Positions 48,417-60,047 of a stretch of DNA of 64,000 nt are shown here, piece by piece (the stretch's first letter is position 1; each line of letters starts with the position of its first letter). The translations under genes were made by a program, and so were the position numbers. Source of the DNA: Rotaria sordida (Eukaryota > Rotifera > Eurotatoria > Philodinida > Philodinidae). The stretch lies in NCBI GenBank assembly GCA_905250125.1, contig CAJNOL010000926.1, positions 29,561 to 93,560 on the forward strand, in the 5' to 3' direction. The notes beneath the pieces were generated by a model. That model did no database searches. It was not told the DNA's origin and saw nothing but the letters and a program-made list of their open reading frames with translations.

Positions 48417-48890
48417 TAGGGGTGGACCATTTTATTTAATGGGACTTAATTAATGTCATTAATTAATGGCTTCACTTAACCATTAATATTAATGGTTAAT
48501 GTTTTCCTTTAAAAACTTAATTCATTAATATTAATGTTAATGTTTTCATTAATATTAAGTCATTAATATTAATGTCAATGTTTTCATTAATATTAAGTCA
48601 TTAATATTAATGTTAATGCTCTAATTAAACACTAACATTAATATCAATGAATTAAATTTTTCTAAGAAAACATTAACTATTAACGTTAAAACATTAAAAG
48701 TTAATGTTTTTTTTTGAAAAACTTAATTCATTGATATTAATGTTAGTGTTTAATTAGAGCATTAACATTAATATTAATGAATTAATCTTATTGATTAATG
48801 TTTAATGAGAACATTAATCATTAATATTAATGACTTAATATTAATGAAAAAAACATTAACATTAATATTAATGTAAATGGTCCACCCCTA
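48417..48890. mobile_element. hAT-like MITE, AT-palindromic core
   Basis: Ends TAGGGGTGGACCATTT are inverted at 48417 and 48890. The interior is a dense palindromic array of TTAATATTAATG/CATTAATATTAA words. TAGGGGTGG-type ends are common in hAT elements. I could not find a matching 8-bp duplication in the flanks, so the site may have decayed. Confidence 0.7.
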
Positions 48891-51800
48891 TTAGGTTGAT
48901 AGTGCCATCGTCACTTCAGTTATACAGCGTTCTCGTTTTCATGTTATACTTCAGTAATTTCAAACATTACAACTAGCATGATAATACGTATGTTGAAAAT
49001 TTTTCTGTTGATATTTATACGATTCGGTGTTTTTACATTTCGATATTCTTTTTTTTTCGATAGTTATATCTTCTACATTTTTACTTCGATATTTTTTCTT
49101 TCGATATTTTTTCTTTCGATATTATTCATTTTCGACATTTTTACTTTCGACGATATTAGAGGGAGAATCGGCATCTTTTTCTCTTCGTATATCTATTAAT
49201 CGCCACGTGTGATCAGTGTTGTGAAGAGAAAAGAAGAAAGATGTTTCAGCCAACCTTCGTACACTAACGAGACACGTATAATTAGTCACATACGACAGCC
49301 TGTAGAGAGATAATTTTCCTTTCGTCTCGCATGCAATAATTGTTTGTTGACAATTTCTAGTTATTGAAAAGAGAATGAATTATATATGTGCCTACTCTTT
49401 CAACAAAACGAATAAACGCTCCATAGTTATACACATAACCAATCGGTCTAAATATCTCATTAATAGAACAAAAATTCTTATTAAAAAATGAGCAAATATA
49501 ATAGCATTAGGATTCCCTTGTTTCTGGAGCGTGAAAAAGTATGCAATCGAGTCGTCATAATCCAGATTTCAATCTCGATGAAGATCTTACTAAACGAATT
49601 GATCATGAGTATGTTCTTTATGATAACAAAAAAGGCAGCAAATCATTATAGTCTGATGAAAGACGAAACATGTTTTCGAGTCATTTTGGACTAATTTAGA
49701 AAGTAACGACAGTTAACATGAAACTTTAAGCAATTAAAGATCACAGAGTTAGTTGTCACTCCTATAAATTTTACTTTGATCGGCCAAGCTATTATCTTAT
49801 CTTAACACAGAGCTCCAAAAAGATTTGGTTAATTATATCAAAACATAAATTTAATCGTTCTCTGTATATTTTTGCACGTGTTTAATGTGAAAAGTGACCA
49901 GGTGAAAACATCCAAACATCAACAACCTTGATGACAAAGCATATTTTCTTGCAATTATATATACGTATAATTAGTGGTGGCTCTACTCTCCGAACTTTGA
50001 GGGGAGGTGTAAAAATTTTTTGTCAGGAGTATTGTGTACTGGAAAAAATAAGGCATTTCTAGTTGTTTGGTCAATGTTTTTCCTGTATATACAAGACAAT
50101 TAGATCAAGATTATCGTATAAAGGAAGCATATGTAGAAAAATGAGAGAGACACGCAGAAGGATAAAGATAAAAAAAATGAACAAGCAACAGAGGGATACT
50201 CTAAGTTGGTTAGGAATAGAAAATACAACCAGATTTTTTTCAAAAGAATTATTGTTATCTTTTATTTTTAGTTGTATATGTGGCAATAGCGTTTTTTTCT
50301 ACTCTAGAACACCTTACACAATAAAATAAGAAATTCGATTTTACTGTTCAATCTTTTGACGAAGAATATTGCCTTCATACGGAATTCAGAAAAGTTTCTC
50401 AATACTTTTACACTGAAGGCGTTCACGTCAGCGACTATTGCTCAAAGCTATGCTTTATAGAAAGCATGATTAATCAAAATCTTCCAGAATTGAGTTTCAA
50501 ATTTTAAAAACCCGATTACACTTATGTAATAATGTTGTATTCCAAAGCACAGATTCTATACCGGCTAGTGAAAATCCTGCTTCTATGTCTATCTTTTCTG
50601 AAAATTGAGCCGTCATATAGTACGGTTATGACATTCATTAAGCATTTTTTGCCACCGAAGATGGCCACACTGGTGATGATTATTTAAAAACGAAGCTCTT
50701 CAAACGTAAAAAACACCGTAACACTTTGCTAAAACGAAAGATTATTGAGTTTTTTAGGTCGGTTATGATTGTATTATCATCGTTTTTTCGCGAAGCGAAA
50801 AAGTTTTGATTTTATTTTATAGTAGGTTCGAAAATAATTGTATTTAAGTCTGTAGGTTTGGGAAAGAATCCCAAAACCTGTACTGCTTGTTTTTTTTTAT
50901 CTTTTAACTGCTAAAACTAACAAAAATTTCCAATTATTGAGAGAATGTCACATCTCCAACACTTCTCGGTCGGGCCACCAAATGATATAAAAAAAGACCG
51001 AAGAAAATGCCGAAAAAAGACGTTGAACGCTAAAAATGTCGAATGTTGAAAACGCCGAAAAAAACTATCGAAAGATAAAACGTCGAAAACGTAAGTATAT
51101 CAATTGTGGATTATTCAGATACAAATAACTTTCCTAACATATCAAAGATAGAAAAAAAATTATTAACAGGTCTCACTTAAGCAATTTTATAGATCATGGA
51201 AAAAGTTCAGTAGTAGTCTAAATACATAATCCCTGTAGCAAGTTATTTATTTTGTTTTTCTACAGCTAGCGATAAAACATCTACTAGTTCCGCAAGGTAA
51301 ATTTCATTATTTGTCAAACCATCATTTAATACGGGTGTGAGGATTAGTCTACTCTTCTCGTCATCCTCATCCTCATCTTCATCCTCACACCCTCATCCTC
51401 AACAATAAATTATCTATCTACGATATATTCTAACTTTTCGATATCTTAATAGGTTCGATATGTTTTTTTTCGATGTTTTCTTTTTCGATATTTTTGTTTT
51501 CGATCTTTTTTATGCATATCGGACTACCACTGCGTATAATAATCAAAATATAATAACAACGATAAAAAGAGAACAACCTTGAAAAGAAAATTATTATTTT
51601 TATACTCATACTTCAAATATCGTTCTAGGATGATGTTAGACTATGGTATGTGTAGAATAATAATAGCTGTTAATGAGAAATAATCAAAAGCAATGAAATA
51701 AAACCCTGATAAAATATATGTAGAATTATATCTGAATAATGACGAAATCATAATGCATTTGAGGCGAGAAATTCGATTTTCGGTTTAGTTATTAGTGATA

Positions 51801-52148
51801 GCATCTGAGTAGCACATCAGCTAAACTTCTCAACGAAAATAGATATCCTATCTTTCTCTACTCAGAAGAGATTTTTTTCATTTTTACGCTACTAAAAAAA
51901 TGAATATTTAATTATTAGTGTAACGAACGGAGTCAGCCATTTTTGTTGTCCTTAGTGAATATGATGATACTTCGGCGTGTCCATAATTAAAGAAAAGAAA
52001 GAAAAAAATAGATATGTAAAAGAGATAACAATGAATGTTTTTTTATTTTCTCTCCGATCGATTGCTATATATATTAAGATGAATAATATATAACATCACA
52101 AATCGTCGTCATTTTCTCAACGTTCGATACACCTATAAGTCAACAAAA
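48891..52148. other. intergenic, low-complexity patches
   Basis: No gene is recognised. TTTCGATATTTTTTC-type repeats lie at about 49030-49150. A relative occurs at about 51420-51510, with an inverted-sense counterpart (CGAAAA/GCCGAAAA words) at about 50985-51090. A telomere-like/TCATCC hairpin lies at about 51330-51405. The frame at 50063-50329 has no recognisable feature. Confidence 0.45.
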
Positions 52149-53134
52149 ATGATCAAAGGTATAACAGTTGCCTTTGCCGCATTCGTTTTAGCCATGCATG
52201 CTACAAATGGAGATCCTCCAACTGGTTGTAGCTGTTATATTACTTCTGATAATGGACCTGGAGGTGTTTGCAGTGATGCTGGCTGTAGTGTAGGTAATGA
52301 TAACGGTAATTGTTACGGTGGTTATGTTATTAATGGTAATAGTAATGGTTATCGTAGCTGTGTTTGTCCTGGTTTTAGTGTTCCTACTATTTCTACTATT
52401 ACTATTCCTACTTTTACTATTCCTACTGTTACTGTTCCTACTATTACTATTCCTACTATTACTATTCCTACTGTTACTGTTCCTACTANNNNNNNNNNAC
52501 TATTCCTACTATTACTATTCCTACTGTTACTGTTCCTACTATTACCGTTCCTACTATTACTGTTCCTACTATTACTATTCCTACTATTACTATTCCTACT
52601 GTTACTATTCCTACTATTATTATTGGCTATTACTCTACTTGCGGTGCCTTTGGTAGTTATTTTGCTAGTAATCTTTTAAATATTACTGCTGATGCTGCTA
52701 CCGCTTGTTGTAATTATTGTTGCAATAGTACTGATACTCCTATTTCTGTTGCTCCTGGTGGTACTACAGTTGCTCCTGGTGGTACTACAGTTGCTCCTGG
52801 TGGTACTGCTACTACAGTTGCTCCTAGTGGTGGTACTACTACAGTTGCTCCTGGTGGTACTACAGTTGCTCCTGGTGGTACTGCTACTACAGTTGCTCCT
52901 AGTGGTGGTACTACTACAGTGGCTCCTGGTGGTACTACTACTACAGTTGCTCCTGGTGGTAATGCTACTACTGTTACTCCCGGTGGAAATACTACTACTA
53001 TTGCTCCCGGTGGTAATACTACTACTGTTGCTCCCGGTGGTAATACTACTACTGTTGCTCCCGGTGGTGCTAGTTGTCATAGTGGTGCCAGTGGCGTACT
53101 GCTGGTATTACTACTGGTGTTCTCAATTAAGTAA
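52149..53134 (+). CDS. secreted mucin-like, likely GPI-anchored protein
   Basis: A signal peptide (MIKGITVAFAAFVLAMHATNG, about 1-21) is followed by a Cys-rich segment (CSCYITSDNGPGGVC, about residues 27-80). A Thr-rich tract of T(I/V)(P)T repeats (IPTITIPTVTVPT) runs across a 10-N gap at 52489-52498. A second Cys-containing block (CGAFGSYFASNL...CCNYCC) follows, then 11 or so TTVAPGG-type repeats. The end, SGASGVLLVLLLVFSIK, is a typical GPI-attachment signal. The frame before and after the N run differs, and the missing sequence must be 2 mod 3 rather than 10 bases, so the gap is an assembly estimate and not a real frameshift. Dense Thr suggests heavy O-glycosylation. It may serve in the cuticle, mucus or egg surface. 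Confidence 0.75.
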
Positions 53135-54603
53135 ATTATTAAGGGTTCTTCTCACCAATGAACTTTTTTATTTTTTATCTGTGTTCAACCAAAATGCCTG
53201 AGAATATTAGTCTTGACTAGAATAGATTATGATTAAAATATGTCGCCAAATCTGCAAGACATTCACGAGTTAGAGTCAATTCATTGGTCAAAAACACTCT
53301 TTACACGGGCAAGGTTTTCAACATAACGGTACCAGCTAAGCATGTCGAGATGGTTTTTAAATTGTAGAGTACACTTAGCGGTAGATTCTAACAGAGCTCG
53401 AGTTTTTAATTTACCTTTGTTTGATTTTTAAAAAACTTTTTCGAAAAATTCTCAAATTCGTAACTAAAAAATGAATAATTAAAATCAAAGATTAATTTTT
53501 TATTTCCGCAAAAAAAATTCAAAAATCAGGCTCTATTACGGTCAAGTCCTAACTGTCTGTTGTGTAATCAAAAAAAATTACCCTCTTTATATTGAGTGAT
53601 TATTGAAAAAGGTTTGCCCACGTGAACGAAATACTCGAAAAGCTGATTTTGAGGAAAACGAAAAACAATGTTTTGGCTCATATCCATCAGCTAGCGAACC
53701 TTCCGAAAAATCTCATCAGAAAAAAAAGTAATCTTCTTTGTTTCGACAAAAATAATTATGCTAGCTTAAAACCCATTACAAGGACTATCAGAATATGTAT
53801 AAATCTTGAAATCGAATTTTTCTCAAAAAACCGACTTTTCTGAAGAGCTCCTTAAATATAAATTATTTATATAGCAATATGCCAGGTTTCTTTTGTTTTA
53901 GAATTTAAAACTATACAACCAATATCAGGAATTCAAAGACTTATAAGAACCTTTTTATCTTTGTTTTTAATCTAACTTTTTCTATAGCTCGTGTTCTCTT
54001 TCATTTTTTTTGTACATATTTTTGTTTCCTTATTTCGAATAAAATATTATTTACACAGCATATATGGATCTTATTTTATAGAAAATGCTCGTGTGATCAA
54101 TTCTTATTCAAAACTAAGACCAATAAATTAAAATATTTAAAATGCTAGCATTTAATACAAACGGATCATTATGTAATTATACGTTAACTGCAGAGTTAGA
54201 GTCGGGTCTCGTCAAGTTACTAAAAAAGGTTATGATTTATAGGGTGTGGGTTTGGATGTGTGGATGTGGGTGTGGGGTGTGGGTGTGGGGTGTGGAGTGT
54301 GGGTGTGGGTGTGGGTTTTGATCTGCTCTCTACCCACACCCACACTCCACACCCACACCTCACACCCACACCACACACCCCACACCCACACCCACCGTTC
54401 TCAACTCATGCAAAGCAACTGGTCTTAAAGCGAAAGTTTTATTAGATTAAGTAATTACTGTGCACAAATCAAGATTAAATGGCCTCTTTTCAGCGGAGTT
54501 CTGTTTTTTTTTCAAACATGATTCTAGTTGATGTCATCAAAACATGATATTGCCTTGTAAGAGAAATGTCTGTCAGGATTAGTTGTAGGTAACTTCGTCA
54601 AGT
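53135..54603. other. intergenic with large GT/CA hairpin
   Basis: A telomere-like hairpin at 54241-54395 has near-perfect GTGTGGGT units then CCACACCC units. No gene is seen in the AT-rich remainder. Confidence 0.55.
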
Positions 54604-56340
54604 TCATGTAAATTTTCTTTTCTTATAGCGCTCGATCAGTTCTCGTTGAAGATGATTATGATACCTTCGCGAACTGGAACTTGTTCCTGATAAATAAGTG
54701 CCTCGTTCAGTTTGCTGAGACCTGCAGATATTGTGATGTGTCGCACGATACTCTTGTTCCGATGGAAACGAACATTCAAGATCTTGGATCAATTCCTGAC
54801 AAAATGGATCTTGTACGGATGCACTGGTCTTAATCTTTTCTACTTGAGCTATTAGAATTGAGCGTGATTGTTCGTAATCATGCTCGGCCATTGCTCTTTC
54901 AAGTGCATCAATTGTTTCTATTCGATTCCTTTGAAGATCGAGTTGATAATTTCCTCGAAGAAGTTCGACTGGCAAATTAGGTGCCCGGATCAGATAAAAT
55001 GAGACTGGAGTTGTTGTTATTAACTGAGAAGTATTCGGATCAGTATAAGAGACACTGACATGCCCTATAGAAAAACATGGATATGAGCACTTATGCAACT
55101 AGATGATATCTTCTACGCAAAGGACACTAATACTTACCAATAATTTGTTTTTCAAACACTTCTTGTTGGTCGGTCGTCTCATCCTGTGTCATTGGCTGTT
55201 GACTAGCCATTTCAACATTCTGATCATCACTTACTTTGGGAATGTGCAATCGAAAGACTAAATTTCGCTTTTCATCGGCATTAAGATTATGTAATTTGAC
55301 GCAAAGCTTCATCGATGGAAGTTGTTCAGGCTCATATTTATATTTCGAGAGAAAATGAGTGATTTGGTACTCGCCAGAAAGCTCTATATTGACCTCAATT
55401 TTTTGCGCCATGCATGTCAATAGTCCAGCCATCGTGATCGCAAAAGCTGTTGACACGGCTTGTTCTTGATCCTGTTAAAGAGATCGATACATTGTCGGCA
55501 CATCGAGATGCCAAATAAAACGAAAGCAAAATTTACAATATAAGTAAAACAACCATCATTGCCTTGTTCAGCTAGTTTTACTAGCAATTCTGCATGATGA
55601 TCCGCACCGTAGCCAAATGTGTAACATTGGACTCCTTCTGGTAAGGTACTCATGATTTGAGTATAGTCATGCACAGAACTATCTCGGCCATCAGTGAGTA
55701 AAAGTAAAGCACTAAGCGGATTCTTAGTCTGGCGGGTTGCGAGGAGATTGATACCCATTTCGAGACCCGCTCCGATATAGGTGTTTCCTTCACTCAAAAT
55801 ACCATCAATGTCGGTTTTCAAGGTTTGTTGACTAGATCAAAACAAGCTACAATAATCGAATGAAAGTGATAGGGTAACTCACTTTTGTTGATTCACCCGT
55901 TTAAGTCCATGAGAACGGTCAAATGCACAATCGTTGAATGAAATAATGGCTAGTCGATCAAGTTCATCCAGTTGGTCGACGATACCAGTCAACGTCTTTT
56001 TCAATAAGGTAATTTTTTCTCCTGACATCGATCCGCTTTGATCAACAACACAAACAAGATCGATGGGAGTGCGCGATTGAATTACTGGTAGGTTATCTGA
56101 TTGTAAAGCAGATGGAGCTTGCAGAGTGACCAGGCCGTATATGTTCGACTCTTCATGTGAAACTTGACCTTCATATTCTAGTGTTGTCACAGCAGTAATT
56201 AATGGCAAGCTATTGGCTTCCTTCAACAAGGCAATCGTCGCTTGTCGAGCAGCAAAAAAGCGTTCGGAAATAGCTGTTGCAGTAGCCTCATCAATTGGAT
56301 CTTCAATCGATGGAACAACCTTAAACGATGCACTCATCAT
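54604..56340 (-). CDS. von Willebrand A domain protein, 4 exons
   Basis: Exons 56340-55883, 55831-55537, 55471-55138 and 55064-54604 join in phase (2, 0, 1) through introns of 51-73 bp to about 515 residues. The vWA domain starts near residue 80: the MIDAS DxSxS reads CVVDQSGSMS, the later Thr lies in the SEGNTYIGAGL region, and the Asp in LLLLTDGRDSS. An all-beta region (IEVNIELSGEYQITHF, then LHNLNADEKRNLVFRLHIP) and a helical C-terminal region (NRIETIDALERAMAEHDYEQSR) follow. This order is that of the RING-vWA ubiquitin ligases known from plants (WAV3 type) and protists, minus the RING. The RING protein encoded just upstream on the same strand makes the link stronger. It is probably a soluble cytosolic protein. 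Starting ATGs at 56340/56337 are plausible but might be internal if it is joined to the RING. Confidence 0.82.
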
Positions 56341-56755
56341 AGAAAATTAGTGGAAGCATACGATTATATACAGTTAGTGGTTCGTCAAAGCTAACAACTC
56401 TGGTGAAACAGTCTAGACCTACGCTATATCCAACAACCAAAGCTTTCAGGAAAAATATAATCCGAACTTACTAGATGTCCTCGAAAATGGAGTTTTTTTC
56501 GAGAACTATTGTCTCATATTGGATTAGAATGGTTCCCTTCCATGAAGGAAGAAATTTGAGTAACACATTGATGAAGCCACGACGTGGATTTGGGTGCCGG
56601 TGTGTGTGCGTGGTGAGAAAAGTCGCACCCACATCCTTATACTTACCTTGCTTCTAATGGAATCAATCTTTTCGAAAACAGATTTTTTGGTTCTAAGGAA
56701 GATAAATTAACGCTTAACGAAAGGATTACTGCACCACATAACTGCCGTTCCATAT
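56341..56755. other. gap between RING and vWA genes, GT/CA hairpin
   Basis: 415 bp. It contains a small telomere-like hairpin at about 56585-56640 (GGTGTGTGTGCGTGGTGAGAA then GTCGCACCCACATCC). No exon in phase between the two genes was found. Confidence 0.5.
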
Positions 56756-57191
56756 TTAAAGGTCGAGTTCGACATCAATAAATGGGTAGGGGTCGATGAG
56801 TTCCTTGCCTGTAGAAAGATCTTTCTCGGTTGGTGTCTTACAAATTTGAACAAATGAAATCATGGCAAAGAATAGTACTCACTATGGGTGCTGGTGCTGC
56901 GTTTCCAGCGTTTGTTGGAGCTTGTCCTGTTTGAGGCTGAGAAATTTGCTGGACTTGTGTTGAGGATCGACTGGCATTACCTAGCAATTGGACGACAAAT
57001 GCATCGATTGCAGCTCTACACAAAGGACATTCGTTGTTCCCTGCATGGATGTTCGAAGCCAAACATTGGAAATGAAATCTGTGGTTGCAGGATAATATAA
57101 GGAGTGGAGTACCAGGAGCCAAATTACTTAGACAGATTGTACAATCATCGGTGGCTTGCGAAACATTATCAGATGGAGGTACACTTTCCAT
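56756..57191 (-). CDS. RING-H2 finger protein, 2 exons
   Basis: Exon 57191-56883 and exon 56836-56756 join at phase 0 through a 46-bp intron (GTGAGT...GTAAG), giving 129 residues. The RING-H2 finger reads CTICLSNLAPGTPLLILSC, then NHRFHFQC and CPLC, i.e. C-x2-C, C-x-H-x2-H-x2-C and C-x2-C. This arrangement binds two zinc ions and recruits an E2. A Gln/Ser/Pro-rich linker follows. The short second exon ends ELIDPYPFIDVELDL. In RING-vWA ligases an acidic, aromatic linker of this kind leads into the vWA region, which here starts 415 bp further on. The protein may be a free RING protein, or the front part of an ancestral RING-vWA ligase separated from its vWA half. Confidence 0.75.
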
Positions 57192-58696
57192 ACTTGATCG
57201 CGTTTTATGAAACAAGATCAGTGAAAAAAAGAAAGACAAATAAGCAAGTTTACAACGCTGTCATTTTATAAGCGAAAGCAAAATTACACAGTTATTGCAT
57301 CACGTTTTTTTTTCCAATGTGTGTTTGCAAAACAAATGAGTCATGGGCAGCATGATTTCCACCTTATTCATTATTTCTTTGTAATATGCTGTCGGGAATG
57401 TGGATTCTATGCTTCTGCGGAATGTATGTAAGAAGAAGCGCACTTCGAAATAACGGAATGACTCACAACTACTGGAAAATGTCACAAAGAATTCAACATC
57501 GTACAATACGTTACTCAATCGAATGTTGATGAAAGCTTTGCAACGTCCAATACGAGTTTTTGAATTCTACGAGCAACCGTATGTTTTGTCCTTACAATAG
57601 TGAAGAAACAGCTTCCTCGAATCTGATTGGCCAATTATCAACCGATCAGGGTGTGGGTGAGTGCGTGTGTGTAGTGCTCTCTAAAATAAAAGGTGTCATA
57701 AGGAACCATTAGGAGTTTTAGCGAAGGTCCTGCATTATTTAGCGTTCTAGATTTGGATACCATTTTCTGGAACTTCTTGTAAGTTCTAGCCAGCAAGTAT
57801 AACTCCAGGAAGTTTCAAACTTTCGCACTAAACCTTTTGCAGTTCTAACGAACATGTCTAGAATTGAAAAAAGGTTCAGAAAATGGTACTGAAGAATGAT
57901 TCATTATGACACCTTTTTTTATGGAGAGTGTGGATATGGATACTGAATGTTTGTCTACTCTTCAACAACACCCACACCCTACAACCATTGTTATTCATCG
58001 TATATGATGATAGATTTTAAACCTGGATTGTCGCCTATTAAAAAACATTCACTGTGACGTTAAACCGTAGCTGACAAGCTATAGCTGAATTGGCTGACGT
58101 CAGCTATTCTCTCGTTAGACTCAAAGGTGAATACAAAATGAGTCTGTAAATAAAGCTGGATATGAATCCGGATCCGACAAAAATTAAAGGTTTGGATCCA
58201 AACTCGATTCCGACCTAGTCGAGTCTGGAAGAATTTTCAGTAAAGATGTGCAGGGTTACTCTACCCTGTGTCATCCTGCAGGATTGGGTGGGATAGGGCT
58301 AAGAAAATTTTTCTTAGTCAGGATACGACAAAAGCTTGTTCTGTACATCTCTAACCCATAGCTCTCTACTAAGAAGAGGTAAACTCAATGTATTAGTATA
58401 TTTCAAAGTTGAACATAAAATATTCTATTAGAAAAATTGGATTTATAGTTGAGCAAATGTTCAATAAGAAAGATGAAATTTAGTTTATTGATTGAAGTAA
58501 ATTCTTTGAATGAATATCAATAGTTGTCGCTCGCATCCGAATTACTTTTAAATGTGTTTTATATATGGTTGAAACGAAATAAGCAAACAATTCTGGACCC
58601 TGAGTCATGCGTGTCATATTGTCTTTCTTCAGATAAAGACGGTACGTTAATAAATACATATTTTATTACTTTAATTTTAGCTTTTAAATTATTAAT
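57192..58696. other. intergenic with hairpin and MITEs
   Basis: A split telomere-like hairpin is at 57645-57677 and 57930-57980 around a MITE. At 58243-58352 a short inverted pair, AGATGTGCAG/CTGTACATCT, may bound a small hAT-like MITE. No gene is recognised before the coatomer zeta start. Confidence 0.5.
57678..57929. mobile_element. small MITE inside GT/CA hairpin
   Basis: Inverted ends CTCTCTAAAATAAAAGGTGTC (left) and GACACCTTTTTTTATGGAGAG (right). Inner paired words are ATACCATTTTCTGGAAC and GTTCAGAAAATGGTA. The two arms of a telomere-like hairpin flank it on either side. The target duplication is unclear. Confidence 0.65.
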
Positions 58697-59882
58697 ATGG
58701 TATTAGAAAATTTCTTTGTAAGTTTTCTTTTGTTTTTTTGACTAATTCAATTTTATGATTTCACCTATTTTTTATAGGTACCGTCATTATATGTGATTAA
58801 AGGTATTATTATTTTAGACAATGATGGTAATCGTATTTTAGCTAAGGTAAATAAATTTAATTATATATATATATATATTCATTATCTTATTTATTTTAAT
58901 TTAGTATTATTCTCAATTATTTTCTACAGTAAAAGAACAAAAACAATTTGAAAAATCATTATTTAATAAAACACATAAAGGTTCAGGAGATGTTATTCTT
59001 CTTGATAATTTAACAATTGTCTATCGAAATAATGTTGATTTACTTTTTTATGTTGTGGGTAGTACAAATGAAAATGAAGTATGAAATTTTGATAAATTTA
59101 ATATAAAATGTTTTTAAAAACAAAAAAAAATGGGTTGAAAATATATTTAGTTAATATTAAATGCTGTTTTAACATGTTTATTTGAAACATTAAATACAAT
59201 ATTAAGAAAAAATGTTGAAAAAAAATTTCTTTATGAAAATCTTGATTTAGTTATGCTTATATTTGATGAAATTTGTGATAATGGGTAAAATATTCTTTTC
59301 TTTTTTTGCTTTGAATAAATAATAGATTTTGATTGTTGTTTTTGTTTTTTTTTTAGAATTCTTCTCGAATCAGATCCAATATTAATTGCTCAACGTGTTC
59401 AACTACGTCAAGATGATATTCCATTAGGCGAACAAACTGTTTCACAGGTGAATAGTTAAATATTAAAAAACAAAAAGAAATTAGTGTCGAATAAAATTTT
59501 AAAAAAAAAGAGATATTTACCCTTTTTTTTTGTCCATCAGATTCTCTATCAGGGACTCAATATGTTACTCAATCCTGATTGATAGAAAATATAGAAGTGA
59601 TATATGTGTGTGTGTATATATGTGCGAGCTCTTGATTTTGCTCATTTGCTCCTACAATTATTTAGACGTTGACAACTTTATCTATATTTCATCTAACATT
59701 TGATGTATGAATAATTGTAGAATTGATTAAAATAATAATAAAAAAACATAGCCTAGCATGATAATGGATTGTTTTTTTTCTGCAGTGATTGTATGGTTTA
59801 AAACTTTATTTCTTTTAAATATTTGTTTTATTAGGTATTCAATCATGCTAAAGAGCAAATCAAATGGTCATTACTTAAATGA
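58697..59882 (+). CDS. copz1: coatomer subunit zeta
   Basis: Six exons: 58697-58717, 58778-58846, 58905-59078, 59151-59284, 59357-59447 and 59835-59882. All are GT-AG and in phase, giving 178 residues (human COPZ1 has 177). The sequence follows the family from end to end: [102 protein letters not shown]. It is the small longin-fold subunit that pairs with gamma-COP in the COPI coat for Golgi-to-ER and intra-Golgi transport. Four introns are 58-72 bp; the last is 387 bp. The next gene, CLN3, begins 165 bp downstream on the same strand. Confidence 0.95.
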
Positions 59883-60047
59883 AATAAAAATGGCTTGGTA
59901 CAAACTGTCATATGCTCGTATTATGATTATTTGATTTGCTTTGTTCTTTTTTTTTAAAATAAAAATTCCGTGTGTATTTATATTAATTAATTATTATAAA
60001 ATAGAAAAAAAATTTAATATCTTTTTGTTGTTATTGTTTTCTTTTCG

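Noticed and set aside
50063..50329. 88-codon plus-strand frame
   Set aside because: Basic N-terminal half and hydrophobic end are chance-like; no match or exon signals.
52676..53080. Minus-strand Ser/Thr/Asn-rich protein
   Set aside because: Antisense of the TTVAPGG repeat in the mucin-like gene, whose signal peptide and GPI signal fix the plus strand as coding.
57300..57518. 72-codon minus-strand frame upstream of the RING gene
   Set aside because: No domain or splice continuity with the RING exon; the RING ATG at 57191 has its own plausible start.
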